A stretch of 64,000 nt of DNA from Methylobacterium sp. Leaf465 (GCF_001424705.1 NZ_LMRA01000004.1:1-64000), one strand, 5' to 3'; shown: positions 42,296 through 55,060, counted from the stretch's first letter. The notes: generated by a model from the sequence alone, not told the origin. A program made the numbers and translations.

Positions 42296-45200
42296 ATGAA
42301 CAGCCTGATCGTCTTCGCCCTGCGCCAGCGAGTGCTGGTCTGCCTGCTGTTCCTGGTGATGCTGGCGCTCGGCTATGCCAGCTACACGCAGCTCAACATC
42401 GAGGCCTATCCCGATCCGGTGCCGCCGCTCGTCGACGTCATCACGCAGAATCCCGGGCAGTCGGCCGACGAGATCGAGCGCTACATCACGATTCCCCTGG
42501 AGGTGCAGCTCGCCGGCATTCCCAACGCCACGGTGGTGCGCACCATCTCGCTGTTCGGCCTCTCCGACGTGAAGGTGCAGTTCAGCTACGCCTTCACCTA
42601 CCAGGAGGCCCTGCAGCGGGTGCTCAACCGCCTGTCGCAGCTGCCCCCCCTGCCCAACGGCGCCCAGCCGCAGATCTCGCCGACCAGTCCCGTAGGCGAG
42701 ATCATGCGCTACAAGGTGACGGGCCCCCCGGGTTATTCCTCCACCGACCTGAAGACCCTGCAGGACTGGGTGCTGCAGCGCCGCTTCAAGGCGATTCCCG
42801 GCGTGGTCGACGTCACGGCCTTCGGCGGCCGGACCAAGGAATACGAGATCGCCGTCGACCTGAACCGGCTCCAGGCCCAGGGCATGACCCTGGTGCAGCT
42901 CGTCACCGCGCTCAACAATTCGAGCATCAACGTCGGCGGCCAGACCCTGAACGTGGGCGAGCAGTCGGCGGTGGTGCGCGGCATCGGCCTCATCCGCGAC
43001 ATGGACGACATCCGCGACACGATGCTGACCCAGGTCAACGGCGTACCGGTGCTGGTGCGCGATGTGGCCGAGGTGCGGGTCTCGCACGCGCCGCGCCTCG
43101 GCATCGTCGGCCATGACGGCGACGACGACATCGTCGAGGGCATCGTGCTGATGAGCCGGGACGGCGAGAGCCTGCCGACCCTGGGCCTGGTCAATGCCGA
43201 GATCGACAAGATCAACGCCAGCGGCATCCTTCCCCCGAACGTGCGGGTGGAGCGCATCTACGACCGCAGCGGGCTCATCCACACCACCACCCACACGGTG
43301 ATGCACAACCTCGTCTTCGGGGTGACGCTGGTCTTCGTGGTGCAGTGGCTGTTCCTGGGGAGCCTGCGCAGCGCGATCATCGTGGCGGCGACGATTCCCT
43401 TCGCGCTCGGATTCGCCATCCTGATCCTGGTCCTGCGCGGCGATTCGGCGAACCTCCTCTCCCTCGGCGCCATCGATTTCGGCCTCATCGTCGACGCCAC
43501 CGTCATCATGGTCGAGAACGTGTTCCGGCACCTCGCCGAATCGGAACACGGCGAGGGCCAGACGCCGCGCGGGAGCCTGACCGGGCGCCTCGGCACGATC
43601 GCCCTCGCGGGTGCCGAGGTGAACCGGGCGATCTTCTTCTCGGCCACGATCATCATCGTGGGCTTCCTGCCGCTCTTCACCCTGACGGGCGTCGAGGGAC
43701 ACATCTTCGGCCCGATGGCCAAGACCTACGCCTATGCGCTGCTCGGCGGCCTCATCGCCACCTTCACGGTCTCGCCCGCCCTCTCGGCCCTGATCCTCCC
43801 CAAACACGTGGAGGAGCGCGACACCCTGGTGGTGCGGCTCCTGCGCTTCGGCCACGTGCTGATCCTGCGCTTCGGCCTGCGCAACAAGGTACTGTCGCTC
43901 CTCGTGGTCGCCGCGGTGCTCGGCGTCTCGGGCATCGCCGCCCGTACGCTCGGCCTCGAATTCCTGCCCAAGCTGGAGGAGGGCAATCTCTACATCCGCG
44001 GCACCATGCCGGCCTCGATCTCCCTGGAGGCCGGCAACGCCTACGTGGAGCGCCTGCGCAAGATCATCGCCGAGGTACCGGAGGTGGTCACCGTGCTCTC
44101 GCACCAGGGCCGCCCGGACGACGGGACCGACGCCACCGGCTTCTTCAACGTGGAGATCCTCGCCCCCCTCAAGCCCTTCGACACCTGGCGCAAGGGGCTC
44201 GACAAGGAGGGGCTGGTCCGCGACCTCTCGGCCAAGCTCGACGAGGCTTTCCCGGGAATCGAGTTCAACTTCTCCCAGTACATCGAGGACAACGTCCAGG
44301 AGGCCGCCTCCGGCGTGAAGGGCGAGAACTCGGTCAAGATCTACGGCAACGACCTCAACGACCTGACCAGGACCGCGGAAGCGATCAAGGCCACCCTGGC
44401 GAAGGTGCCGGGCATTGCCGACCTCGCGGTCTTCGCCTCCCTCGGCCAGCCCACGGTGCGGATCGACATCGACCGGCGCAAGGCCGCCCGCTACGGCCTG
44501 TCGCCGGGCGACGTGAACACCACCGTCCAGGCGGCGATCGGCGGCCAGACCGCGGGCGATCTCTACGAGTACGGCTCCGACCGGCACTTCCCCATGCGGG
44601 TGCGCCTCGCGCCGCAGTACCGCCGCAGCCTGGAGACCATCCGCAACATCACCGTCGGGGCGGCCAACCCCGCCGGCGGCGTGATCCAGGTCCCGCTCTC
44701 GGAGATCGCCACCGTGGAGCTGGTCTCCGGCGCGGCCTTCATCTACCGCGAGAATCAGGAGCGCTACATTCCGGTGAAGTTCTCGGTGCGCGGGCGGGAC
44801 CTCGGCGGCGCGGTACTGGAGGCGCAGGGCCGCATCGCCGAGGAGGTGACCCTGCCGCCCGGGTTCCACCTCGAATGGGTCGGCCAGTTCACCAACCTGC
44901 AGGATGCCGTGCAGCGCCTGACCGTCGTGGTCCCGGTGACGATCGCGCTGATCGCCCTGCTGCTCTACGTCAACTTCAGCTCCGTCACCGACATGGTGCT
45001 GACGCTGAGCGTGATCCCGATGGCGATGATCGGCGGCATCTTCGCGCTGTTCCTGACGATGACGCCGTTCTCGATCTCGGCGGCGATCGGCTTCATCGCC
45101 CTGTTCGGCATCTCGACCATGGAGGGCGTGATCCTGCTCTCCTACTACAACCAGCTCATCGACGAGGGCTGGGCCCGGACCGAGGCGGTGTGGCACGCCG

Positions 45201-45457
45201 CCAACGTGCGCATGCGCCCGGTGATGATGACCTGCGTCGCCGCCTGCGTCGGGCTGCTGCCGGCGGCGATCTCCACCGGCATCGGCTCGCAGGTGCAGAA
45301 GCCGCTCGCCCTGGTGGTGGTCGGCGGCATCCTGCTCGCACCGAACCTCATCCTCGTGGTGGTTCCGATCCTGATCGCGCTGTTCTCCCGGCGGGTCCCG
45401 GCCGCGATCCCGTCGGAGGGGGCCGCCCGGGCGGCGGCCCGCGCGGAGCACGCGTGA
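42296..45457 (+). CDS. CzcA/HME-type RND efflux pump
   Basis: This 1053-residue RND pump belongs to the heavy-metal branch: MNSLIVFALRQRVLVCLLFLVMLALGYASYTQLNIEAYPDPVPPLVDVITQNPGQSADEIERYITIPLE at the N terminus. TM4 reads SLGAIDFGLIVDATVIMVENVFRHL, the DFG-xxx-D-xxxxxxEN form seen in divalent-cation (Zn/Co/Ni type) HME pumps; the AIGAMVD form of Cu/Ag CusA pumps is absent. The C-terminal helix ends VVPILIALFSRRVP. The substrate is likely a divalent metal, but some HME relatives transport organics. The adaptor stop is 57 bp upstream. Confidence 0.93.
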   Translation: MNSLIVFALRQRVLVCLLFLVMLALGYASYTQLNIEAYPDPVPPLVDVITQNPGQSADEIERYITIPLEVQLAGIPNATVVRTISLFGLSDVKVQFSYAFTYQEALQRVLNRLSQLPPLPNGAQPQISPTSPVGEIMRYKVTGPPGYSSTDLKTLQDWVLQRRFKAIPGVVDVTAFGGRTKEYEIAVDLNRLQAQGMTLVQLVTALNNSSINVGGQTLNVGEQSAVVRGIGLIRDMDDIRDTMLTQVNGVPVLVRDVAEVRVSHAPRLGIVGHDGDDDIVEGIVLMSRDGESLPTLGLVNAEIDKINASGILPPNVRVERIYDRSGLIHTTTHTVMHNLVFGVTLVFVVQWLFLGSLRSAIIVAATIPFALGFAILILVLRGDSANLLSLGAIDFGLIVDATVIMVENVFRHLAESEHGEGQTPRGSLTGRLGTIALAGAEVNRAIFFSATIIIVGFLPLFTLTGVEGHIFGPMAKTYAYALLGGLIATFTVSPALSALILPKHVEERDTLVVRLLRFGHVLILRFGLRNKVLSLLVVAAVLGVSGIAARTLGLEFLPKLEEGNLYIRGTMPASISLEAGNAYVERLRKIIAEVPEVVTVLSHQGRPDDGTDATGFFNVEILAPLKPFDTWRKGLDKEGLVRDLSAKLDEAFPGIEFNFSQYIEDNVQEAASGVKGENSVKIYGNDLNDLTRTAEAIKATLAKVPGIADLAVFASLGQPTVRIDIDRRKAARYGLSPGDVNTTVQAAIGGQTAGDLYEYGSDRHFPMRVRLAPQYRRSLETIRNITVGAANPAGGVIQVPLSEIATVELVSGAAFIYRENQERYIPVKFSVRGRDLGGAVLEAQGRIAEEVTLPPGFHLEWVGQFTNLQDAVQRLTVVVPVTIALIALLLYVNFSSVTDMVLTLSVIPMAMIGGIFALFLTMTPFSISAAIGFIALFGISTMEGVILLSYYNQLIDEGWARTEAVWHAANVRMRPVMMTCVAACVGLLPAAISTGIGSQVQKPLALVVVGGILLAPNLILVVVPILIALFSRRVPAAIPSEGAARAAARAEHA

Positions 45458-45558
45458 TGGGCCGGTCACAGCCTCGCGCGCGCGCCGCCGGCCGCGTTGA
45501 CTTCGATCCCGGCCCGGCGCCTCTACGGCCCAGGACGGCGACAGGATTCCTTGGCACC

Positions 45559-47124
45559 ATGGTGGCATCCCCCCAGAACGCGGCGCCGGCCGGCCGGGGC
45601 CGGAGGTCGCGCCGTCTCCGGGACGGCCTGCTCGTCCTGGCGGTCACGGGCCTCGGGGGGTGCGTCGTCGGCCCGGATTACGTGCCGCCGGCCGATCCGC
45701 CGGTCACCCGCTACACCCGCGAGCCCCTGCGCAACCCCACCGCCGCCGACACCATCCGCACCGCCCATGGCGGCTCCGCCGACCAGACCTTCGTCTCCGG
45801 GGCCGACGTGCCGGGCCAGTGGTGGACCCTCTTCCGCTCCCCCGCCCTCGACCGCCTCGTGGCCGAGGCGCTCGCCAACAACCCGAACCTCGACGCCGCG
45901 CAGGCTTCGCTCCGGATCGCGCAGGAGAACGTCGAGGCGCAGCGCGGCACCCTGTTCCCGGTGGTCGGCGCCAACGGCCTCGGCTCGCGCCAGAAGGCCC
46001 CCGGCGGTGCCCTGCAAGGGCCGCTCAACGACACCCGGCAGCTGTTCTACAGCCTCTACACGCCGCAGGTGACGGTCTCGTTCACCCCCGACGTGTTCGG
46101 CGGCAACCAGCGCCAGATCGAATCCCTGGAGGCGCAGGCCGAGAACCAGCGCTTCCAGCTCGAGGCGACCTACCTCACCCTGACCACGAACGTCGTGCTG
46201 GCGGCGATCCAGGAGGCGTCGCTGCGCGCCCAGATCGACGCCACCCGCAAGGTGATCCAGGCCCAGACCGAGGTCCTCAACCTCTACAACAAGCAGCTTT
46301 CGCTCGGGCAGATCGCCGGGGCCGACGTGGTGGTGCAGCAGGCCGCCCTCTCGGTCTCGATGCAGCTGCTGCCGCCCCTGGAGAAGCAGCTCGCCCAGCA
46401 GCGCAACCTGCTCACGGCCCTGGTCGGGCGCCTGCCGAGCGAGGAGATCGCGCCGACCTTCACCCTGGCCTCCCTGCGCCTGCCCACCAACCTACCGGTG
46501 AGCCTGCCGTCGCGCCTCGTGCAGCAACGCCCGGACGTGAAGGCTGCGGAGGCCAACGTCCAGCAGGCCAGCGCGGCGGTGGGGGTCGCGGTGGCCAATC
46601 GCCTGCCGCAGTTCACCATCACCGCCAATGGCGGCGCCAGCGCGGTGCGGATCGCGCAGCTCGCGACCTCGGCCGCCTCGTTCTACGGCATCGTCGGCAC
46701 CGTGGCGCAGCCGGTCTTCGATGCCGGGACCCTGTTCCGGCGCCAGCGCGCCGCGGAGGAGACGCTGAACGAGGCCCAGGCCCAGTACCGGGCGGTGGTG
46801 ATCGGCGCCTTCCAGAACGTCGCCGACACCCTGCGGGCGCTCCAGTCCGACGCCAGGGCGGTGGCGGCGGCCTCGGCCGCCGAGCGGGCCACCAACGAGA
46901 GCCTCGGCCTCATCCGCAAGCAATACGCGGCCGGTGCCCTGAACAGCGCGCAGGTGCTGATCGCCCAGCAATCCTACCTCTCGGCCCTCGTCACCTCGGC
47001 GGGCGCGCGCGCCAACCAGTATGCCGACACCGCCGCCCTGTTCCAGGCGCTCGGCGGCGGTTGGTGGAACCGGGCCGACGTGAAGCCGGCCCCGCCGAGC
47101 GCGGACCCGGCGAAGTTCCTCTAG
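45559..47124 (+). CDS. RND outer-membrane factor lipoprotein (NodT/CusC-type)
   Basis: This 521-residue outer-membrane channel has a signal sequence with lipobox LAVTGLGGC (Cys near 35) followed by VVGPDYVPPADPP, the NodT-family hallmark. Two OEP (TolC-type) repeats follow, with WWTLFRSPALDRLVAEALANNPNLDAAQASLRIAQ and later LVQQRPDVKAAEANVQQASAAVGVAVANRLPQ. ATG 45559 gives a normal signal length; an ATG at 45457 overlapping the pump stop (TGATG) is in frame but would bury the lipobox about 70 residues in. Completes the adaptor-pump-channel operon. Confidence 0.92.
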   Translation: MVASPQNAAPAGRGRRSRRLRDGLLVLAVTGLGGCVVGPDYVPPADPPVTRYTREPLRNPTAADTIRTAHGGSADQTFVSGADVPGQWWTLFRSPALDRLVAEALANNPNLDAAQASLRIAQENVEAQRGTLFPVVGANGLGSRQKAPGGALQGPLNDTRQLFYSLYTPQVTVSFTPDVFGGNQRQIESLEAQAENQRFQLEATYLTLTTNVVLAAIQEASLRAQIDATRKVIQAQTEVLNLYNKQLSLGQIAGADVVVQQAALSVSMQLLPPLEKQLAQQRNLLTALVGRLPSEEIAPTFTLASLRLPTNLPVSLPSRLVQQRPDVKAAEANVQQASAAVGVAVANRLPQFTITANGGASAVRIAQLATSAASFYGIVGTVAQPVFDAGTLFRRQRAAEETLNEAQAQYRAVVIGAFQNVADTLRALQSDARAVAAASAAERATNESLGLIRKQYAAGALNSAQVLIAQQSYLSALVTSAGARANQYADTAALFQALGGGWWNRADVKPAPPSADPAKFL

Positions 47125-47196
47125 GAAGCCGGGCGCGCACGGGGTTCCGGCCGCGCGGGCAAACCGTTCGTTACCAGGGGGTTAAGCCGCGATTTG

Positions 47197-47226
47197 TTGG
47201 CCTGGGCCGGCGAGATGCGCTATAGG
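47197..47226 (+). promoter_or_regulatory. Candidate gyrA promoter
   Basis: TTGGCC at 47197 and TATAGG at 47221 are spaced 18 bp, in an AT-rich break 124 bp before the gyrA TTG start. Not a perfect match to either hexamer. Confidence 0.4.
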
Positions 47227-47349
47227 TTTGGGCAGGACATCGCACGGTCCGGCTCAGCGGCCGGAGACGCGCGCGACAACGCCGTGAGCGAGCGGAGCCG
47301 ACACGGGCCGCCCTTGCTCCGGACCCCGGACAGGTAGAGACCGAAGACC

Positions 47350-50088
<2,739 letters not shown>

Positions 50089-50108
50089 GGCCGATCGCAC
50101 CCCGTCAA

Positions 50109-50132
50109 GCGGACGGCCCCGCGGCCGTCCGC
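50109..50132 (+). terminator. 10-bp GC hairpin after gyrA
   Basis: GCGGACGGCC pairs with GGCCGTCCGC around a CCGC loop, 20 bp after the gyrA stop. No U-tract follows. Confidence 0.5.
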
Positions 50133-50215
50133 ATCCCAGGGCGCGGGGGTTAGCCCGTTTTCATGCCGGGGCCGGAGGTTCCGTTTCGGGTCGAAATGCT
50201 CTACCCCGGGCCGCG

Positions 50216-50716
50216 ATGATCCGCACCGCCCTCTATGCCGGCTCGTTCGACCCGGTCACGAACGGACACCTCGACGTCATCCGTCAGGCGTGCCGGCTCG
50301 TGCAGACTCTCGTCATCGCGATCGGCGTGCATCCCGGCAAGGCGCCGATGTTCTCGCCCGAGGAGCGGGCGGAACTCCTGCGCGCCACCTGCGAGCCCCT
50401 GGCCGAGGCCGAGGGCACGGCGCTGACGATCGTGACCTTCGACGACCTCGCAGTGACCGCGGCCCGGCGGGTCGGCGCCAGCGTCTTCATCCGCGGCCTG
50501 CGCGACGGCACCGACCTCGACTACGAGATGCAGCTCGCCGGCATGAACGGTGCCATGGCGCCGGAGGTGCAGACCGTGTTCCTGCCCGCCTCCACCGGCG
50601 TCCGGCCGATCACCGCCACCCTCGTCCGCCAGATCGCCGCCATGGGCGGCGACGTCTCCCCCTTCGTGCCGCCGCTGGTGGCGACGCGCCTCGCGCAGCG
50701 CTTCCGGGCGGCCTGA
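50216..50716 (+). CDS. coaD: Phosphopantetheine adenylyltransferase
   Basis: CoaD catalyses the fourth step of coenzyme A synthesis, ATP plus 4'-phosphopantetheine to dephospho-CoA. The 166-residue protein has the nucleotidyltransferase start [20 protein letters not shown] (TNGH form of the HxGH motif), [19 protein letters not shown], and [28 protein letters not shown] (ISSTxVR-like end motif). Standard length, ATG start at 50216. Followed by a secreted cyclophilin 37 bp later. Confidence 0.95.
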   Translation: MIRTALYAGSFDPVTNGHLDVIRQACRLVQTLVIAIGVHPGKAPMFSPEERAELLRATCEPLAEAEGTALTIVTFDDLAVTAARRVGASVFIRGLRDGTDLDYEMQLAGMNGAMAPEVQTVFLPASTGVRPITATLVRQIAAMGGDVSPFVPPLVATRLAQRFRAA

Positions 50717-50753
50717 TCTCTCCTTCCACGACCAACGAAAGCATGCTGACCCC

Positions 50754-51311
50754 ATGGCCCTTGGACTGAATCGCCGTATCGCCCTCCTCAGCCTCGCCGG
50801 TCTCCTTGCGACGGCGCCTGCAGCCTGGGCGGCGGACGACAACACGGTGTACCTCGACACCAAGGACGGCCGCGTCACCATCGAGCTGCGCCCGGAGATC
50901 GCGCCGAAGCACGTCGCCCAGCTCAAGACCCTGATCAAGCAGGGCTTCTACAACGGCCTCAAGTTCCACCGGGTGATGGACGGCTTCATGGCCCAGACCG
51001 GAGACCCGAAGGGCAACGGCACCGGCGGCTCCAGCCTGCCGAACATCCCGGCCGAGTTCTCGCCGGCGCCGTTCAAGCGCGGCACCGTCGGCATGGCCCG
51101 CTCGTCCGACCCGAACTCCGCCAACTCGCAGTTCTTCATCTGCCTCGGCGACGCCCCCTTCCTCAACGGGCAGTACACCGTGGTCGGCCTCGTCTCCTCG
51201 GGCATGGAAGCCGTCGACGCGATCAAGAAGGCGGCCCCCGGCGCGCCGGGCGGGGCGGTGCAGAACCCCGACAAGATCGTGAAGATGCAGATGGCGCAGG
51301 GAGCCAAGTAG
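50754..51311 (+). CDS. Periplasmic cyclophilin-type peptidyl-prolyl isomerase
   Basis: This 185-residue PPIase precursor has a signal peptide (RRIALLSLAGLLATAPAAWA, cleavage after AWA near residue 25). The cyclophilin domain follows: VYLDTKDGRVTIELRPEIAPKHVAQLKTL, FHRVMDGFMAQTGDPKGNGTGGSS, and SANSQFFICLGDAPFLNGQYTVVG with the active-site Phe/Arg/Gln pattern. It assists folding of exported proteins. Start ATG 50754 is the only one giving a normal signal peptide. The stop is immediately followed by the TTG start of the next gene. Confidence 0.94.
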   Translation: MALGLNRRIALLSLAGLLATAPAAWAADDNTVYLDTKDGRVTIELRPEIAPKHVAQLKTLIKQGFYNGLKFHRVMDGFMAQTGDPKGNGTGGSSLPNIPAEFSPAPFKRGTVGMARSSDPNSANSQFFICLGDAPFLNGQYTVVGLVSSGMEAVDAIKKAAPGAPGGAVQNPDKIVKMQMAQGAK

Positions 51312-51312
51312 T

Positions 51313-51801
51313 TTGCGGGGCGGCGTCCAGCTCGGAGCTCTCGCGGCGCTCGTCGCCGTAGGGCTCCCCGCGTGGGCGGCGCCCTCCACGGGCCCGCTGA
51401 CCCTTCCGGAAACCCTGCGCGGCACGGTCCGGGTTCCCCAAGAGCAAGGCCCGCTGGGCGGCCTGGCCGAGAGCGCGAAACCGGCCGACACCCTGCGAGA
51501 CCTCTATCCCACCCTCGCGGCCTGCTGGGAGGCCCCCCGGGGATTGTCCCGCTCGGCCCAGGCCGAGATCACCACCCGCTTCGCAGTTCGGCGGGACGGC
51601 AGCGTCCTCGGGACGCCGCGCGTGATCTTCTCGGCCCCGAATTCAGACCCCCGCGCCCATCGCATCCTCGCGGATGCGACCCTGGCGGCGATCCGGCGCT
51701 GCACGCCAGCCCGGATCACCCCCGACCTCGGCGCGGCCATCGCGGGGCGCCCCATCGCGCTCCGCTTCATCTACCAAGGACCTAAGGGAAAAGGAGTCTA
51801 A
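51313..51801 (+). CDS. Secreted small protein between two cyclophilins, unknown
   Basis: This 162-residue precursor starts at TTG 51313, one base after the upstream stop, and has a signal peptide (LGALAALVAVGLPAWAAP). The mature part has DLYPTLAACWEAPRGLSRSAQAEITTRFAVRRDGSVLGTPRVIFS, then AIRRCTPARIT and PIALRFIYQ. 'ITTRFAVRRDGSVLG...P' is reminiscent of the C-terminal domain of TonB/TolA-like energy-transducer proteins. Two Cys (AACW, RRCT) may pair. Translationally coupled to both cyclophilins; AAGGAG of the next gene lies inside its last codons. Confidence 0.75.
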   Translation: MRGGVQLGALAALVAVGLPAWAAPSTGPLTLPETLRGTVRVPQEQGPLGGLAESAKPADTLRDLYPTLAACWEAPRGLSRSAQAEITTRFAVRRDGSVLGTPRVIFSAPNSDPRAHRILADATLAAIRRCTPARITPDLGAAIAGRPIALRFIYQGPKGKGV

Positions 51802-51805
51802 ACCC

Positions 51806-52264
<459 letters not shown>

Positions 52265-52291
52265 TCCGACTCGCTCGGTCCGCGTTCGAGG

Positions 52292-52328
52292 GAAGTGTCC
52301 GCGCGAAGGTGCGGACACTTCTTTCGTT
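52292..52328 (+). terminator. Rho-independent terminator after the cyclophilin operon
   Basis: GAAGTGTCCGC at 52292-52302 pairs perfectly with GCGGACACTTC at 52311-52321 and is followed by TTTCGTTT. The hairpin starts 28 bp after the stop. Confidence 0.8.
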
Positions 52329-52381
52329 TCGAGGCCCGCCACGCCTAGGCAGGGCCCTCGCCAATTGGGACATGGCGGCCC

Positions 52382-53284
52382 ATGACCGGCACGCTTCCGC
52401 TTCGCGACATCCTCCTCGCCCTGGCGGTAGTGGCGGTCTGGGGCACGAACTTCGTGGTGATCCGGATCGGGCTCGACCACCTGCCGCCGCTGCTGTTCGC
52501 CGCCCTGCGCTTCGTGCTCGCCGCCCTGCCGGGCGTGTTCCTGCTGCCTCGCCCGACCGTCCCCTGGCGCAACCTCGCCGCCTACGGCCTCCTGATCGGG
52601 GCCGGACAGTTCGGCCTGCTCTTCATCGCCCTGCGCGGCCACATCGCCCCCGGCCTCGCCTCACTGGTGATCCAGATCCAGGTCTTCGTCACCATCGGCC
52701 TGTCGATGCGACTGACCGGGGAGCGGGTGTCCGGCCCGCAATGGGCGGCCCTCGGCCTCGCCGCGGCCGGGCTCGCCGTCATCGCCGCCCATACCGACGC
52801 CGCGACGACGCCCTTCGGCCTCGGGCTCGTGGTCTGCGCCGCCCTGAGCTGGGCGGGCGGAAACATGGCGGCCAAGCGCAGCGGGGCGCGGGCGATGCTG
52901 CCCTACGTCGTCTGGGCGAGCCTGTTCTCGGCGCCCCCGCTTCTCGCTGCCTCGGTCCTCCTCGAAGGCTGGGACGCGATCCGCAACGGCCTCCTGCGGG
53001 CCGACCTGACGACCTGGGCCGCGGTGGTGTGGCAGTCCGTCGGCAATACGATGTTCGGCTACGCGATCTGGGGCTGGCTGCTCGCGCGCCACCCCGCCGC
53101 CCAGATCACCCCGATGGCCCTGCTGGTGCCGGTCTTCGGCATGGGGGCCTCGGCCGTCTGGCTCGGGGAGCCGCTGCCGGCCTGGAAGCTCGCCGCCGCC
53201 GGCCTGGTCCTCGGCGGCCTCGCCCTCGGGCTGCTCTCTCCGCGCTGGCGGGCACGCGCCGCGGTCGAGAGCGCCCCGCCCTGA
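52382..53284 (+). CDS. EamA-family (DMT) transporter
   Basis: This 300-residue inner-membrane protein with ten predicted helices forms two EamA repeats: VVAVWGTNFVVIRIGLDHLPPLLFAALRFVLAALPG and later TWAAVVWQSVGNTMFGYAIWGWLLARHPAAQITPMALLVPVFGMGASAVWLGEPL. The family exports amino acids or other metabolites (YdcZ/RhaT-like). Substrate unknown. Its stop is 5 bp from the mobA stop (convergent). Distinguished from drug MFS pumps by the tandem EamA motif. Confidence 0.9.
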   Translation: MTGTLPLRDILLALAVVAVWGTNFVVIRIGLDHLPPLLFAALRFVLAALPGVFLLPRPTVPWRNLAAYGLLIGAGQFGLLFIALRGHIAPGLASLVIQIQVFVTIGLSMRLTGERVSGPQWAALGLAAAGLAVIAAHTDAATTPFGLGLVVCAALSWAGGNMAAKRSGARAMLPYVVWASLFSAPPLLAASVLLEGWDAIRNGLLRADLTTWAAVVWQSVGNTMFGYAIWGWLLARHPAAQITPMALLVPVFGMGASAVWLGEPLPAWKLAAAGLVLGGLALGLLSPRWRARAAVESAPP

Positions 53285-53288
53285 GGCG

Positions 53289-53909
53289 TCAGGCGTCGTC
53301 GTTCCCGCCAAGCCGGGCCTCGGCCGCCGCCAGATCCTCCGGCGCGTTGATGTTGGCGAAGGGGTCCGCGGGCTCCGATGGCCAGGACACCGCCACCGCG
53401 CCGTGGCGCCTCAGGAAGCCGCCGACCCGGCGCTCGCCGCGGGCCACCAGGGCCTCGCGCAGGTCCGCCCGCAGGGCCACCGGCCAGAGCGCCACGGTGA
53501 AGTGCTCGCGCCCGCCCGACGCCGCCATGGCGATGACGCCCTCCCGCCCGGCCGCTTCGGCGAGGCGGACGACGAGGTCGCGGGGCAGGAACGGCGCGTC
53601 GCCGGAGACGCTGGCCACGTGGCGCGTGGTCGGATGATGGATGGCCGCGTGGTCCAGCCCCGCGAGGATGCCGGCGAGCGGCCCCGGATTGTCCGGCACG
53701 CCGTCGGGTACGATCGCACCCGGGAAATCCGGGAAGCGGCCCGGATCGCCGTTGGCGTTGAGGATCACGCCGGCGGCGCACTGGGGGGCGAAGCGGGCGA
53801 GCACCCGGTCGAGCAGGGTGCGGCCGCCGAGGGTGCGCAGGGGCTTGTCGCCTCCGCCCATGCGGCGCGCCAGCCCGCCGGCGAGGATCACGCCCAGCAC
53901 CGGCGCCAT
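53289..53909 (-). CDS. mobA: Molybdenum cofactor guanylyltransferase MobA
   Basis: MobA attaches GMP to molybdopterin to form the bis-MGD cofactor. The 206-residue protein starts MAPVLGVILAGGLARRMGGGDKPL, the nucleotide-binding LAGGxxxRMG-DK motif. It continues with NANGDPGRFPDFPGAIVPDG, GPLAGILAGLDHA, SGDAPFLPRDLV (metal-binding Asp) and FANINAPEDLAAAE. Start ATG 53909 gives a canonical N terminus. The Mrp/ApbC gene follows upstream with 5 bp between. A bis-MGD-type oxidoreductase is encoded 3.7 kb away. Confidence 0.93.
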   Translation of the reverse strand: MAPVLGVILAGGLARRMGGGDKPLRTLGGRTLLDRVLARFAPQCAAGVILNANGDPGRFPDFPGAIVPDGVPDNPGPLAGILAGLDHAAIHHPTTRHVASVSGDAPFLPRDLVVRLAEAAGREGVIAMAASGGREHFTVALWPVALRADLREALVARGERRVGGFLRRHGAVAVSWPSEPADPFANINAPEDLAAAEARLGGNDDA

Positions 53910-53914
53910 CGCGG

Positions 53915-55060
53915 CTACTCGATGACGATGCGGGGAGCCGCCCGCGGCGCGGGACCGCCGGTCAGGTTGCCCCAGAGCTTGGCGGCGATGCCGCGATAAA
54001 TCTGCGCGTGCGGCCCGTCCGGGTCCACCGCCACCACGGGGCGGCCGGCATCGGAGGTCTCGCGGATCGTCATGTTCAGCGGCACCTCGCCGAGGAACGG
54101 CACCTCCAGCCGCTCGGCCTCGGCGCGGGCGCCGCCATGCCCGAAGATGTGCGAGGCCGTGCCGCAATGGGGGCAGATGAAGGTCGCCATGTTCTCGATG
54201 ACGCCGAGGATCGGCACCGCGACCTTGCGGAACATCGTCACGCCGCGGCGCGCGTCGATGAGGGCGAGATCCTGCGGGGTCGAGACGATGACCGCCCCGG
54301 AGAGCGGCGTCGCCTGCGCCATGGTGAGCTGGGCGTCGCCGGTGCCGGGAGGCATGTCGACCACGAGCACGTCGAGTTCGCCCCAGGCGACCTCGCGGAG
54401 CATCTGGGTGATGGCCGACTGGACCATGGGCCCGCGCCAGATCATCGCCGTCTCGGGCTCGATCAGGAAGCCGATCGACATGACCTTGATGCCGAACCCT
54501 TCCATCGGGGCCAGCAGCCGCTCCTCGATGACGCGGGGCTTCCCCGACAGGCCGAACAGCTTGGGCACCGAGGGGCCGTAGATGTCGGCATCGAGCAGGC
54601 CGACCTTGAGGCCCTGGGCCGAGAGGGCGAGCGCAAGGTTGCAGGCCGTGGTGGACTTGCCGACGCCGCCCTTGCCGGAGGCGACGGCCACGATGTGGCG
54701 CACGCCCGGAAGGGCCGGGCCGGTCCGCGGCGGCGGCGCGGCGGGACGGCCGGGGGCGGGCGGCTGCGGAGGAGCGGCTTGCGGGGCGTTCTGGGCCGGC
54801 TGGTTCGGGCCACGCTCGGAGGTCAGGCTGGCGAACACGCCCGAGACCCCCGGCGTCGCCAGGATCGCGCCCTCGGCCCGGCGCCGGATCGGCTCGAAGC
54901 GCTCGGCCTCGCTGGGGTCGATCAGGATGGAGAACATCACACGGTTGGTCGGATCCACCACCACCTGGGACAGGCGCCCGGAGGCGGGCAGGGTGGTGCC
55001 CGCGGCATCGACGGTCACCGTCGAGAGCACCTTCAGCACGTCGTCACGGGTGATCGCCAA
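53915..55060 (-). CDS. apbC: Mrp/NBP35-family Fe-S carrier ATPase (ApbC)
   Basis: This 381-residue P-loop ATPase has an N-terminal MIP18/DUF59-type domain (about 1-80), a Pro/Ala-rich linker (about 85-115) and the Mrp domain. In the Mrp domain, residues 129-137 are GKGGVGKST, followed by GLLDADIYGPSVPKLFG, WGELDVLVVDMPPGTGDAQLT and the CPHC motif (FICPHCG) that bridges a labile 4Fe-4S cluster between two subunits. The start is TTG at 55060 (MAITRDDVLKVLSTV) with GGAG in front; the open frame upstream lacks similarity. It would supply clusters to Fe-S enzymes, including the molybdoenzymes served by mobA. Confidence 0.93.
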   Translation of the reverse strand: MAITRDDVLKVLSTVTVDAAGTTLPASGRLSQVVVDPTNRVMFSILIDPSEAERFEPIRRRAEGAILATPGVSGVFASLTSERGPNQPAQNAPQAAPPQPPAPGRPAAPPPRTGPALPGVRHIVAVASGKGGVGKSTTACNLALALSAQGLKVGLLDADIYGPSVPKLFGLSGKPRVIEERLLAPMEGFGIKVMSIGFLIEPETAMIWRGPMVQSAITQMLREVAWGELDVLVVDMPPGTGDAQLTMAQATPLSGAVIVSTPQDLALIDARRGVTMFRKVAVPILGVIENMATFICPHCGTASHIFGHGGARAEAERLEVPFLGEVPLNMTIRETSDAGRPVVAVDPDGPHAQIYRGIAAKLWGNLTGGPAPRAAPRIVIE

